Source: Spirosoma sp. 48-14
Lineage (GTDB): Bacteria; Bacteroidota; Bacteroidia; Cytophagales; Spirosomataceae
Reading direction: 5' to 3'
Length of the DNA stretch: 64,000 nucleotides
Assembly (NCBI RefSeq): GCF_001898575.1
Contig: NZ_MKUD01000045.1
Span: 11,362 to 75,361 of the forward strand
The position numbers and the translations under genes are program-made. The notes under the pieces are model-generated. The model was not told the DNA's origin, ran no database searches, and saw only the letters and a program-made list of their open reading frames with translations. Shown piece by piece: positions 1 through 8,545 of the stretch. The number at the start of each line of letters is the position of its first letter. Position 1 is the stretch's first letter.

Positions 1-830
1 ATGGGCCCGCAGCCTTAACGGGTCTCACAACCTGGGATAACCTGTATGACCTGGCTCTGAAACTCAGCTTACCCGCCGAACGGGACCTTCGGAAGCAGGT
101 GACTAGCTACGCGAAAGAGCATGGTATGCATATTCTGGAAGATATAGCTGGAACCAGCCTGCTCGTTCAACTCATCGATACAGCTAAGCTGGACCCCAAA
201 AAATTGCCCACCGAGATCATGCATGAAGCCAAACACATCCGCGAAACGAAGCCGCTGCTGCTGGTCATGGATTACGCGTTTGGTGAACAGGCCTTCGAAA
301 CGATGGACGAACTCCTGAAACCGTATGAACATAATGAGCTAACGGACCCGCTTAATGTTGCCTCTATCTCCGTAATCGGAAAAGCGGGAATTCTGACCGG
401 TGGAAAAGGAGATCTGATGATCCCAACATCGCACATTTTCGAAGGCACCGCCGACAACTATCCCCTTGATAATGACTTTAGTAAGGAAGATTTTGAAGGC
501 AACGGGATTCCGGTGTATGAAGGGGCTATGATAACCGTTCTGGGCACTTCGCTCCAGAATAAGGATGTACTCAGTTATTTCCGTAATTCGTCCTGGAACG
601 CCATTGGCCTGGAAATGGAAGGCGCTCATTATCAGAAAGCGATTCAGGCTCAGTCGAAAATACGAGGCAGTGTTCCGGCCACGGTGAAGGTGCGGTATGC
701 TTACTATGCCTCCGATAATCCACTTCTGACCGGTGCTACACTGGCTTCGGGAAGCCTGGGAACCCTGGGCGTTAAACCAACGTACCTGATTACAGTTAAA
801 TGCCTGGAAAAGATTTTCAAGGCCATCTAA
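1..830 (+). CDS. 5'-truncated DUF6909-like protein, nucleoside-phosphorylase-like tail
   Basis: The reading frame is open from base 3 to the stop at 828-830, so the true start lies before the window; the GTG at 99 is only an internal codon. About 276 residues are visible. The C-terminal half resembles the nucleoside phosphorylase/nucleosidase fold: a glycine-rich LTGGKGD stretch and a GLEMEGAHY motif, like the EMEG motif that binds ribose in MTA/SAH nucleosidase and AMP nucleosidase. From memory the whole resembles the Bacteroidota family DUF6909; that family name is uncertain. It lies 118 bp upstream of mqo on the same strand. No function can be given beyond a possible nucleotide or nucleoside ligand. 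Confidence 0.6.
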   Translation, partial: GPAALTGLTTWDNLYDLALKLSLPAERDLRKQVTSYAKEHGMHILEDIAGTSLLVQLIDTAKLDPKKLPTEIMHEAKHIRETKPLLLVMDYAFGEQAFETMDELLKPYEHNELTDPLNVASISVIGKAGILTGGKGDLMIPTSHIFEGTADNYPLDNDFSKEDFEGNGIPVYEGAMITVLGTSLQNKDVLSYFRNSSWNAIGLEMEGAHYQKAIQAQSKIRGSVPATVKVRYAYYASDNPLLTGATLASGSLGTLGVKPTYLITVKCLEKIFKAI

Positions 831-948
831 TCAGATTCATTATAATCGACAGATTTAATGGGATTAAATCAGGAAAGATGACCGGCATTGAACAAGCTGT
901 TTCTCAAATTTGTAGCTATAAGGAATACATACCTGCCAATCAATTATC

Positions 949-2481
949 ATGGCGAAGCGTAAAAAATCTACCGAGAAAGGTCCCGATGTTATTCTGATCG
1001 GTGCTGGAATAATGAGTGCCACGCTGGGCGTGCTCCTGAAAGAGTTAGAACCTGACCTGACCATCGACATTTACGAGCGGCTGGATAGTGCAGCCGCCGA
1101 AAGCTCCGATGCCTGGAACAATGCCGGAACGGGTCATTCGGCCTTTTGCGAACTCAACTATACACCCGAAAAGGAAGATGGGTCTATCGACGTAACGAAA
1201 GCTATCAAAATTGCCGAATCCTTTGAACAGTCGAAGCAGTTCTGGGCCTATCTGATTCAGAAGGATTTTCTGCACGATGCCCCCAATTTTATTCGCTCCA
1301 TTCCCCATATGAGTTTTGTGTGGGGGGCTGAAAATGTCGACTATCTGCGCAAACGGTACGATGCGCTCCAGCAGAACTACCTCTTCCACGGCATGCAGTA
1401 TTCCGAAGAGCCAGGCCAACTGGCCGAATGGATACCGCTGGTGATGGAAGATCGTGACCCGGCCCAACCGGTAGCGGCTACCAAAATGGATATTGGCACC
1501 GATGTCAACTTTGGCGCACTTACCCGTGCCATGTTCCGGCGGTTGTACGATATGCCGGGCGTTCGACTCTATTTTGCCCACGATGTGCATGATTTGTGGC
1601 GTTCCAAGAGTCTGGGTGGCTGGAAGCTCCGGGTCGAAAACGTAACGACCCGTCAGGAGCGGGAAGTACAAACCGACTTTTTATTCATTGGAGCCGGTGG
1701 CGGTTCGCTGCGGCTACTCGAAAAATCAGATATTCCCGAAAGTCGGGGTTTTGGCGGGTTCCCGGTTAGTGGACAATGGCTCAAGTGCGTCAATCGGGAA
1801 GTCATTGAACGACACCAGGCCAAGGTGTATGGTAAAGCGTCGGTGGGTGCTCCGCCCATGTCGGTCCCGCACCTCGATACGCGCATGATTGATGGGAAAC
1901 GAGAATTGCTGTTTGGTCCCTATGCTGGTTTTTCAACGAAATTCCTGAAAAGCGGCTCGTACATGGATTTACCTAAATCCATTCAGTTGAGCAACATGGC
2001 GCCCATGCTAATGGCCGGCCTGCACAATATACCATTGACCAAATACCTGATTCAGCAAGTGATGCAATCGCCTGAAGATCGGCTGAATGCGCTGAAGGAA
2101 TACTACCCGGACGCCAAAATGGAAGACTGGGAGCTAGAAATTGCTGGACAACGGGTTCAGGTCATTAAGAAAGACGAAGAAGAAGGCGGGGTATTGGAGT
2201 TTGGCACCGAAGTAGTCAGTGCGGCCGACGGCAGTATTGCCGCTTTGCTGGGTGCATCGCCGGGTGCATCGACTGCCGTATCGATTATGCTCGACTTACT
2301 GAAACGCTGTTTCCCTGAACAGCTCCAATCGGAAGCGTGGCAGCAGAAACTGAAAGAGATGATTCCTTCATATGGTCAGGTTCTGGCTCAAAACCCTGAA
2401 CTTGGCCAGCAACTCCGAAAACATACCAGTGAGGTGTTGGGTCTGGGCATGTTTGAATACACACCTGAAGTGACCCGATAA
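949..2481 (+). CDS. mqo: malate:quinone oxidoreductase
   Basis: The 510-residue protein is full length for Mqo, the FAD-dependent peripheral membrane enzyme that oxidises malate to oxaloacetate and passes electrons to quinone (EC 1.1.5.4) in the TCA cycle. The N-terminal dinucleotide-binding motif IGAGIMSATLG lies at about residues 17-27. It is followed by an acidic strand end and the family stretch SSDAWNNAGTGHSAFCELNY. The C-terminal part has the GASPGAST motif expected near the flavin. The ATG at 949 is the first start before the conserved core. Fumarase (fumC) is encoded 17 kb away, so the two adjacent TCA steps are both in this window but not in one operon. A strong terminator follows. 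Confidence 0.96.
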   Translation: MAKRKKSTEKGPDVILIGAGIMSATLGVLLKELEPDLTIDIYERLDSAAAESSDAWNNAGTGHSAFCELNYTPEKEDGSIDVTKAIKIAESFEQSKQFWAYLIQKDFLHDAPNFIRSIPHMSFVWGAENVDYLRKRYDALQQNYLFHGMQYSEEPGQLAEWIPLVMEDRDPAQPVAATKMDIGTDVNFGALTRAMFRRLYDMPGVRLYFAHDVHDLWRSKSLGGWKLRVENVTTRQEREVQTDFLFIGAGGGSLRLLEKSDIPESRGFGGFPVSGQWLKCVNREVIERHQAKVYGKASVGAPPMSVPHLDTRMIDGKRELLFGPYAGFSTKFLKSGSYMDLPKSIQLSNMAPMLMAGLHNIPLTKYLIQQVMQSPEDRLNALKEYYPDAKMEDWELEIAGQRVQVIKKDEEEGGVLEFGTEVVSAADGSIAALLGASPGASTAVSIMLDLLKRCFPEQLQSEAWQQKLKEMIPSYGQVLAQNPELGQQLRKHTSEVLGLGMFEYTPEVTR

Positions 2482-2495
2482 GCGGATCATTCTGT

Positions 2496-2546
2496 CTTAC
2501 AGTAAAATAGCCTGACACTCACCATGTCAGGCTATTTTACTGTAAG
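2496..2546. terminator. bidirectional terminator, mqo / LytTR gene
   Basis: Perfect inverted repeat with 22-bp arms at 2496-2517 and 2525-2546 around a 7-nt loop. The arms begin CTTACAGTAAAATAG, so an A/T-rich tract flanks the stem on both strands. It lies between the convergent mqo (+) and LytTR (-) genes and can serve both. Confidence 0.85.
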
Positions 2547-2588
2547 ACCCTTTTAGCGGAAAATTGATTACGTAACTTTCTTGCCGGC

Positions 2589-3344
2589 TCAATTCGGCTC
2601 TCCTAATTGCTCGCTTACATAGCGCTTATAGACTCGGCCGATGCGTAGTTCTTTCGAACCAATCCAGAAGGCATCGGACTCTCGCTTGCTGACCCAAATC
2701 ATATGTACAATACTCGACCGACTAATTCGGATAAACTGCCGTTTGGGCAATCGCTCTTCAGCCTCTTTCATCGTTAGCCGGGTCACATACACCTTTCGCC
2801 CCGCATTGATTTTCAGGTAATTTTCCAGACTTTCGATGTACTGAATATCGCGATATGGAATAGCCTGCCGAACCCCATCAACCATACACGAAAAGTATCC
2901 ATACTCATTATCCGGCTCCTCTGACAGGGGAGCCGAGTCAATCGTTTTGTGATTGCTTTGACGCAGAGACCGATACAGCATGAACACTCCCAGACCCGTA
3001 ATGGTATACACCCAGAAATTGACCAGAAAAGGCAGCGAACGGGTAATGTTGAATTCGGTATGTAACACAAAATTCATGTTAAACGAGCACAGGGCCATCA
3101 GCAACAGAAGCCACCCGGTATAAAGCATCTTTTTCCCGCGTAGGAAGAGTCGTTCGAATAAAATCCGATTATGAAAAACGATCCAGCCATAGAGCAATAC
3201 TAAATACAGGTAGGGCGATACCTTCAGGAAACCCTCCCGGTGATCGATCGCATACCAATCGGAGAGGTAATGAGCGACCAATAATGCCCCTAACCCCAAT
3301 CCATTCCGAACGATGGCATGATCCAGCAGGTGTGTGCGTTGCAT
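2589..3344 (-). CDS. membrane-anchored LytTR-family transcriptional regulator
   Basis: The 251-residue protein has about four N-terminal transmembrane segments (residues 10-135) and a C-terminal LytTR DNA-binding domain (about 145-251). The domain is recognisable by IQYIESLENYLKI, then FIRISRSSIVH and the final VYKRYV segment. This is the common Bacteroidota arrangement in which the sensor is a small membrane domain and not a receiver domain. It is divergent from an uncharacterised membrane protein gene, which may be its target or partner; that is inference. The start at 3344 gives a typical length. No histidine kinase gene is next to it. Confidence 0.85.
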   Translation of the reverse strand: MQRTHLLDHAIVRNGLGLGALLVAHYLSDWYAIDHREGFLKVSPYLYLVLLYGWIVFHNRILFERLFLRGKKMLYTGWLLLLMALCSFNMNFVLHTEFNITRSLPFLVNFWVYTITGLGVFMLYRSLRQSNHKTIDSAPLSEEPDNEYGYFSCMVDGVRQAIPYRDIQYIESLENYLKINAGRKVYVTRLTMKEAEERLPKRQFIRISRSSIVHMIWVSKRESDAFWIGSKELRIGRVYKRYVSEQLGEPN

Positions 3345-3502
3345 AGGGCAATTTACCTATTAGAACTCGTTCAATCGCCAATTCCGTGACAAACGGCTTT
3401 CGTCACAAGCCAGTGCACCTCATCACGTTTATCCGGGGTCGCTTATGTTTACCCAGCAATTTTGAAACGACTTCGGTAAACAAACCTACGAAGCCCATTT
3501 TT

Positions 3503-4132
3503 ATGCAAATGCTTCATACACTTAATCTTTTTACACATGTCGGCTTCGGTACACTCGCATTAGGCATCGGTCTGATTACCCTATTCTATCAAAACCAACC
3601 AAAACACCATATTCGGTACGGGCGCTACTTTCTGTATTGTTTGAGTATCGTGGTTGGCACGGCAGCCATTGGTATTGTTTTCTTTCGCTCGAATCCTTTC
3701 TTGCTGATGCTTACCCTACTGGGCGGTTATGTCGGCTATTCAGGCTACAGAGCGGTTCAACTCCGGGAACGCAAACGCACTCTACCCGATAGTCTGCTTA
3801 CAATCGGCGTATTGGTGGCGGGTGGTTTATATGCACGATCTATGCAACTGGCAGGCGGCAACTGGTCGCCAACCGTAGTCTATTCAACCTTATCGGCGCT
3901 TGGTTTAGTCGGCGGCTACGATCTGCTTAAATACGTCTGGTTGCATGAACGATTAAAAACCTGGTGGCTCTACGAGCACATTTACAAAATGCTGTCGGCC
4001 TATAGCGCCATTCTTTCCGCATTTGCCGGTACAGTATTGCCCAATTATAAACCCTACAGCCAGATTCTGCCTTCAGTGCTTTGCGTCAGCGCCATCATTT
4101 ATTTCATCTGGCAACGAGCACGTAACCGCTGA
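3503..4132 (+). CDS. uncharacterised polytopic membrane protein
   Basis: About 209 residues from the ATG at 3503; a GTG at 3386 in the same frame would add 39 residues with no membrane character and is less likely. The sequence shows six to seven hydrophobic segments, starting HTLNLFTHVGFGTLALGIG, with short basic loops such as RLRER-type and HERLKTWWLYEH segments. The topology resembles small DUF2306-like membrane proteins, but I do not recognise a family with confidence. The divergent LytTR regulator gene starts about 160 bp away, so shared control is plausible. Confidence 0.6.
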   Translation: MQMLHTLNLFTHVGFGTLALGIGLITLFYQNQPKHHIRYGRYFLYCLSIVVGTAAIGIVFFRSNPFLLMLTLLGGYVGYSGYRAVQLRERKRTLPDSLLTIGVLVAGGLYARSMQLAGGNWSPTVVYSTLSALGLVGGYDLLKYVWLHERLKTWWLYEHIYKMLSAYSAILSAFAGTVLPNYKPYSQILPSVLCVSAIIYFIWQRARNR

Positions 4133-4148
4133 AGGCTTTCTGACAAGA

Positions 4149-4236
4149 TTATTTTCTGACAGTGATTTACAGAATAAAGCCGAATTTCTATGCCCCAACC
4201 TTCCTGTTTTATCCTATAAATCCTGTCAGAAAATAA
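4149..4236. repeat. imperfect palindrome with 14-bp arms
   Basis: TTATTTTCTGACAG at 4149-4162 pairs with CTGTCAGAAAATAA at 4223-4236. Between them are words such as GATTTACAG and ATCCTATAAATCCTG, which read as degenerate copies of one motif on opposite strands. It sits just after the membrane protein gene. A dispersed intergenic repeat is possible, but only one copy was seen here; the element at 55349-55407 looks similar in style. Confidence 0.5.
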
Positions 4237-4249
4237 CATATTGGTTATC

Positions 4250-4280
4250 TTGTGCCACAGTTCAACAGGCTGTGGCACAA
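4250..4280 (+). terminator. hairpin, probable terminator
   Basis: 11-bp perfect stem: TTGTGCCACAG at 4250-4260 and CTGTGGCACAA at 4270-4280 with a 9-nt loop, followed by CTATTTTTAA. It would end transcription from the upstream membrane protein gene before ggt. The T-run is weak. Confidence 0.5.
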
Positions 4281-4305
4281 CTATTTTTAAACGTCATACA
4301 ACCTC

Positions 4306-6000
4306 ATGAAACACCTCTTCTTTTTTTGTTTCCTACTTCATCTGGTCTCTTCAGTAGTTGCGCAGGATCGGCTTTCAGGTAAGGCTTTTGCGAACCGGTC
4401 GGTCGTGATGGCACAGCACGGCATGGCTTGTACCTCACACCCCTTACCAACGCAGGCGGCCATCGATATCCTTCGATCAGGCGGAAATGCGATCGATGCA
4501 GCCATTGCGGCCAATGCGATGGAAGGATTGGTTGAACCCCATGTCAACGGCATTGGTGGTGACCTGTTTGCGATCGTTTGGGATGCAAAAACAAAAAAAC
4601 TGTATGGGCTGAACGCATCAGGACGGTCACCATACTCCCTCACCTTGGCCGAACTAAAAAAACGGGGCCTTACACATATTCCGTCCGATGGTCCCCTACC
4701 CATTTCGACACCGGGTTGTGTGGATGGCTGGTTCGAACTGCACAAGCGGTTTGGCAAAACGCCTATGCCGAAGATTTTGTCGCATGCGATTCGGTACGCT
4801 CGCGAAGGGTATCCTGTTCACGATGAAGCCGCCTTTTATTGGCCTTCCATGATCGCTCGTTTTAGTAAATACCCCAATGTAAAGGAAACGTATGCTCCGA
4901 ATGGGGTAGCTCCGAAACGAGGTGAAATCTTCAGGAATCCGGCATTGGCGAACACAATGGAAAAGATTGCGAAAGGTGGTCGGGACGCGTTCTACAAAGG
5001 CGAAATTGCCCAGACTATCGATGCCTTCATGAAGCGCGTAGGCGGATTCCTGAGTGCCAAAGATCTGGCTGACCATACCTCCGAATGGGTGGAGCCCGTG
5101 TCGACCAATTACCGGGGCTATGATGTGTGGGAGTTACCGCCCAACAGCCAGGGCATTTGCACCTTACAGATGCTGAATATTCTGGAAGGCTACGATTTCT
5201 CGAAGATTCCCTGGGGTAGTCCTGAGCATGTGCATTTATTCGTAGAAGCGAAAAAGCTGGCTTTCGAAGACCGAGCTAAATACTATGCTGACCCTGCATT
5301 TGCCCAGATACCTGTAAAAGAATTGATCAGTAAAGACTATGCTGCCGAGCGACGTAAACTGATCGACCCAAACCGGGCAGCTAGCCGGGTCGATGCCGGG
5401 AACCCTGCGCTGCGACAGGGCGATACCATCTATCTGACCGTGGCCGATGAAGAAGGGAATATGGTATCATTGATTCAGAGCAACTACCGAGGCTTTGGCT
5501 CGGGGATGGTAGCCGATGGACTGGGGTTCATGTTTCAGGACCGGGGTGAACTGTACAGCCTGATCGAGGGGCAGAATAATACATTTGCGCCCCACAAACG
5601 GCCATTCCAGACAATCATTCCGGCTTTCGTAACCAAAGATGGGCAACCGTTTATGAGCTTCGGGGTGATGGGTGGCAGTTTTCAACCACTCGGACACACC
5701 GAAATCCTGATGAATATGATCGATTACGGCATGAACCCACAGGAAGCGGGCGACGCACCCCGCATCGACCATAGCGGCTCCTCAGAACCTACCGGCGAAA
5801 AAATGGTCGATTCTGGCCTTATCACGCTCGAATCAGGCTATCCTTATGAAACCATCCGCGATCTGATGCGGAAAGGCCATAAGGTTGGCTACGGGTTGGG
5901 TGGTTATGGTGGCTACCAGGCTATTATGTACGATGTCAAAAACAAAGTGTATCACGGCGCAACAGAATCCCGAAAAGACGGACAGGCGGCAGGGTTTTAA
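4306..6000 (+). CDS. ggt: gamma-glutamyltransferase (glutathione hydrolase)
   Basis: The 564-residue precursor has a signal peptide (MKHLFFFCFLLHLVSSVVAQ), so it acts in the periplasm. It cleaves or transfers the gamma-glutamyl group of glutathione and related peptides. The Ntn-hydrolase family makes itself active by cutting before a conserved Thr. Alignment to the E. coli NQTTHYSVVD site places that Thr at about residue 374, in GDTIYLTVADEEG (codon at 5425). Other family marks are GGNAIDAAIA, VEPHVNGIGGD and the small-subunit FGVMGGSFQPLGH. It is preceded by a hairpin and followed by a heptamer-repeat spacer and a DUF819 permease gene on the same strand. Confidence 0.94.
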   Translation: MKHLFFFCFLLHLVSSVVAQDRLSGKAFANRSVVMAQHGMACTSHPLPTQAAIDILRSGGNAIDAAIAANAMEGLVEPHVNGIGGDLFAIVWDAKTKKLYGLNASGRSPYSLTLAELKKRGLTHIPSDGPLPISTPGCVDGWFELHKRFGKTPMPKILSHAIRYAREGYPVHDEAAFYWPSMIARFSKYPNVKETYAPNGVAPKRGEIFRNPALANTMEKIAKGGRDAFYKGEIAQTIDAFMKRVGGFLSAKDLADHTSEWVEPVSTNYRGYDVWELPPNSQGICTLQMLNILEGYDFSKIPWGSPEHVHLFVEAKKLAFEDRAKYYADPAFAQIPVKELISKDYAAERRKLIDPNRAASRVDAGNPALRQGDTIYLTVADEEGNMVSLIQSNYRGFGSGMVADGLGFMFQDRGELYSLIEGQNNTFAPHKRPFQTIIPAFVTKDGQPFMSFGVMGGSFQPLGHTEILMNMIDYGMNPQEAGDAPRIDHSGSSEPTGEKMVDSGLITLESGYPYETIRDLMRKGHKVGYGLGGYGGYQAIMYDVKNKVYHGATESRKDGQAAGF

Positions 6001-6003
6001 AAC

Positions 6004-6105
6004 AATGAATAATGCACAATGGATAATGGATAATGCATTTTAAAGACTAGCTTTTACAACACAATTCATTATCCATTGTACATTATCCGTTGTGCATTAT
6101 TCATT
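6004..6105. repeat. heptamer-word hairpin spacer (AATGNAY type)
   Basis: Left arm 6004-6038 is five 7-mers: AATGAAT, AATGCAC, AATGGAT, AATGGAT, AATGCAT. Right arm 6064-6105 is six 7-mers ending in CATT or CGTT. The outer 25 bases of the arms pair with one mismatch. It fills almost the whole ggt-DUF819 gap and ends 7 bases before the next ATG. Confidence 0.85.
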
Positions 6106-6112
6106 ACCTCCA

Positions 6113-7363
6113 ATGCCCGCACCGCTCATTACCAACGACGCCATTATTCTGGGAATTTTTCTGGTTCTGTTGACCTTTATTTTCCAGACGTCGCAGTCCA
6201 GCCATCCGTTCTGGCAACAGCTCTACACATATGTGCCTGCCCTCCTGCTCTGCTACATTTTCCCGGCAGCCATGAACAGTTTGGACATCATCTCGGGCGA
6301 GCAGTCAAGTTTATATAAAGTCTCGACCAATTACCTACTTCCTGCGGCTTTGGTGTTGCTTACCTCTACGGCCGATCTGCGAGCAATTGCCCGATTAGGC
6401 CAGAAAGCCCTGATCACGTTTCTGTCCGGAACGGTCGGCATTATTGTAGGAGCCCCTATTGCCTTTGCGCTAGTTATGTGGTTGTTACCCGGTTTTCGGG
6501 AACAGGCAATTACGCACGAGTACTGGAAAGGGCTGGTCACTATTTCAGGTAGTTGGATCGGTGGCAGCAGCAGCCAGTTAGCGCTTAAAGAGATCTACGG
6601 ATGCAGCGAAGAACTTTTTGCCATTATCCTCGTCGTCGATGCGGTCGTCTCGACAAGTTGGACGGCCTGTCTGATTTACGGAGCGGCCTACCGCGACAGG
6701 ATCGATGCGTGGCTTCATGCCGATACGAGTTCCCTTGAAGAAGTAAGGCTGCGGATTCTGGCCTATAAAGAAGAGCCAGACCGCCCTGCTAACCTACTAG
6801 ACCTGAGCACTATTCTGGCACTTGGCTTTGGCGGAGGAGCCTTCGCGCATGCGATGGCCTATGTATTCTCAACCTCGTTACAACCCTACAAAAATGAACT
6901 GGCTACCTATGGGCTAGACCCGTTCACATCCAATTTCCTGTGGGTTGTCATTTTATCGACATCGCTGGGTATTGGACTCTCCTTTACCAGATTGCGTAAA
7001 CTCGAAAAACTCGGCACCACCGATCTGGCGACGCTGTTCGTCTATTTTCTGATCATGACCATCGGAATGCGGCTCGACCTGTCGAACCTGGGCGGCAATC
7101 TGGGGCTATTTCTGGTAGCCGTAATCTGGATGCTGATTCATGTCATTTTCATGCTTATTACGGCACGATTGATTCGAGCCCCCTATTTTTTTGTGGCCGT
7201 AGGCAGTCAGGCTAACATTGGTGGGGTTTCAACGGCGCCAGCGGTAGCATCCGTATTTCATCCAGCTCTGGCTCCAGTAGGTGTATTGCTGGCGGTTTTA
7301 AGCCACGTACTGGGTACATACGGTGGATTGATTACCGCCTGGCTTATGCGCCTGATTGACTAA
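6113..7363 (+). CDS. DUF819 family membrane protein
   Basis: About 416 residues from the ATG at 6113; a GTG at 6092 would start inside the repeat spacer. It is a highly hydrophobic protein with ten or more transmembrane segments and the family pattern LVLLTSTADLRAIARLG, then GSWIGGSSSQLALKE and the late VGSQANIGGVSTAPAVAS repeat. DUF819 proteins resemble permeases of the LrgB/sodium-solute type; no substrate is established. Its neighbour ggt releases glutamate and Cys-Gly in the periplasm, so import of a product is an idea only. Its stop overlaps by 4 bases the stop of the convergent gene. Confidence 0.85.
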   Translation: MPAPLITNDAIILGIFLVLLTFIFQTSQSSHPFWQQLYTYVPALLLCYIFPAAMNSLDIISGEQSSLYKVSTNYLLPAALVLLTSTADLRAIARLGQKALITFLSGTVGIIVGAPIAFALVMWLLPGFREQAITHEYWKGLVTISGSWIGGSSSQLALKEIYGCSEELFAIILVVDAVVSTSWTACLIYGAAYRDRIDAWLHADTSSLEEVRLRILAYKEEPDRPANLLDLSTILALGFGGGAFAHAMAYVFSTSLQPYKNELATYGLDPFTSNFLWVVILSTSLGIGLSFTRLRKLEKLGTTDLATLFVYFLIMTIGMRLDLSNLGGNLGLFLVAVIWMLIHVIFMLITARLIRAPYFFVAVGSQANIGGVSTAPAVASVFHPALAPVGVLLAVLSHVLGTYGGLITAWLMRLID

Positions 7364-8463
7364 TATGGATATAGTTTCTGCTCTATTATGGTTTCAATAC
7401 CTGCTTTAATTAACGTCCGACGTACTAAGCGGCCTTTTGCATCGTAATAGCTCGACTCCTGTGTCCCGTCCTTATTGAAATAAAGTCTATACATAGGCTT
7501 ACCCGAATGCTTATTCACCATACCTATTGACTGGATATTTCCATCACTCCCAGGTAATATATCATATTTTAAGGAGGTTATATCTGTTCCAAGAATCATC
7601 TCATAGTTCGGTATTCCATCCCGATGATAGCTTTTCATATACAGGTGTTGCCCGCCAACTCCATAAATATGAAAGCCCATTAGCTGAGGCCGACTATAAA
7701 TCTGCCTGACCGAATCCAAGGGAATATTTCGGAGCAAACTTGTCATTCTCAACCTGGCCGAATCAGTTTCTATTTCATACCAATGCCAGCTCGAATCTAT
7801 TGGAACTCCATTGCTATAGCTATCCTTGCTTTCTAAATTTCCATCGGCATACCACCAGGTAGCGGCCCCGTCTTTTAGTCCATTTTTATAAAACTCGTTC
7901 CCCCATAGTACGCCGTTCGAATGCCAGACAAGTCGTTCCCCTTCTAGCTTTCCATTTTTATAAAATTCTGTATAGCCTTTCTGTCCACTTGGGTAATACT
8001 CTTCAATTAACCCTTCCTTTACTTGAACAGGTTTCCCTGTTAAATGCCGGATGTGATTCAGCAATTCATCCGTACCGTGATACCGAAAGTCTTTGATTCC
8101 CGCATTATCTTTATATCTAGAGGAATAGTCACAGGCGAATACGGTTGCATACCCTTTGAATTCTTTCGTAAAAATGATCCATTCCTGACCCGGTCGAAGT
8201 CCGATATCACAAGAGCTCCGATACCCGTCCAATAGAAATTTATCAGGTAGTTGACCTTTAAATGCTTCAATTACATCGACAGTAAACTGAGCCGCCGTGG
8301 AACCATCCCAATGGATAGGTTCCAGCGACTGTATTTTAACCAAAGCAACGTAGTTATACGTCTGCAATTTCTCCGCATCTAATGGCTTCAGTCGAGCACA
8401 GTAGCAAGCAACTGCCTTTTGGTGGAAGATGAGACTAAAGCAAAGTAGAAGTAACCTTTTCAT
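7360..8463 (-). CDS. exported protein: NTR/TIMP-like N-terminus plus MORN-type repeats
   Basis: 367 residues with a signal peptide (MKRLLLLCFSLIFHQKAVA) directly followed by CYCARL. A Cys-x-Cys at the mature N-terminus and the downstream VALVKIQSLEPI...VIEAFKG pattern resemble the netrin/TIMP-like (NTR) fold. Residues about 150-225 hold YwqK/MORN_2-type repeats, e.g. EYYPSGQKGYTEFYKNGKL, FYKNGLKDGAATWWYADGNL. The C-terminal third has no recognised domain. MORN_2 proteins are often annotated as antitoxins, but the exported NTR form argues against that here. A and T content is higher than in the neighbours. It lies between the DUF819 gene (convergent) and the efflux operon terminator. Confidence 0.7.
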   Translation of the reverse strand: MKRLLLLCFSLIFHQKAVACYCARLKPLDAEKLQTYNYVALVKIQSLEPIHWDGSTAAQFTVDVIEAFKGQLPDKFLLDGYRSSCDIGLRPGQEWIIFTKEFKGYATVFACDYSSRYKDNAGIKDFRYHGTDELLNHIRHLTGKPVQVKEGLIEEYYPSGQKGYTEFYKNGKLEGERLVWHSNGVLWGNEFYKNGLKDGAATWWYADGNLESKDSYSNGVPIDSSWHWYEIETDSARLRMTSLLRNIPLDSVRQIYSRPQLMGFHIYGVGGQHLYMKSYHRDGIPNYEMILGTDITSLKYDILPGSDGNIQSIGMVNKHSGKPMYRLYFNKDGTQESSYYDAKGRLVRRTLIKAGIETIIEQKLYPY

Positions 8464-8473
8464 AGATCAAATA

Positions 8474-8510
8474 TAAAAAAACATCGGACAGTCTAGTGAC
8501 CATCCGATGT
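8474..8510 (-). terminator. terminator of the efflux operon
   Basis: On the minus strand ACATCGGA and TCCGATGT (8481-8488 and 8503-8510) form a stem directly followed by seven T (8474-8480). It lies 36 bases after the emrB-like stop and just before the next minus-strand gene. Confidence 0.85.
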
Positions 8511-8545
8511 CCAAACAACAAATGAACAAAACATAATTTAATTAC

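Noticed and set aside
1045-1671. 208-codon minus-strand open frame inside mqo
   Set aside because: It is antisense to a clear full-length enzyme gene and has no recognisable domain; long shadow frames are expected at this G+C.
6004-6105. CRISPR-like array
   Set aside because: Units are contiguous 7-mers with no unique spacers, in two opposite arms, and no cas genes are near.
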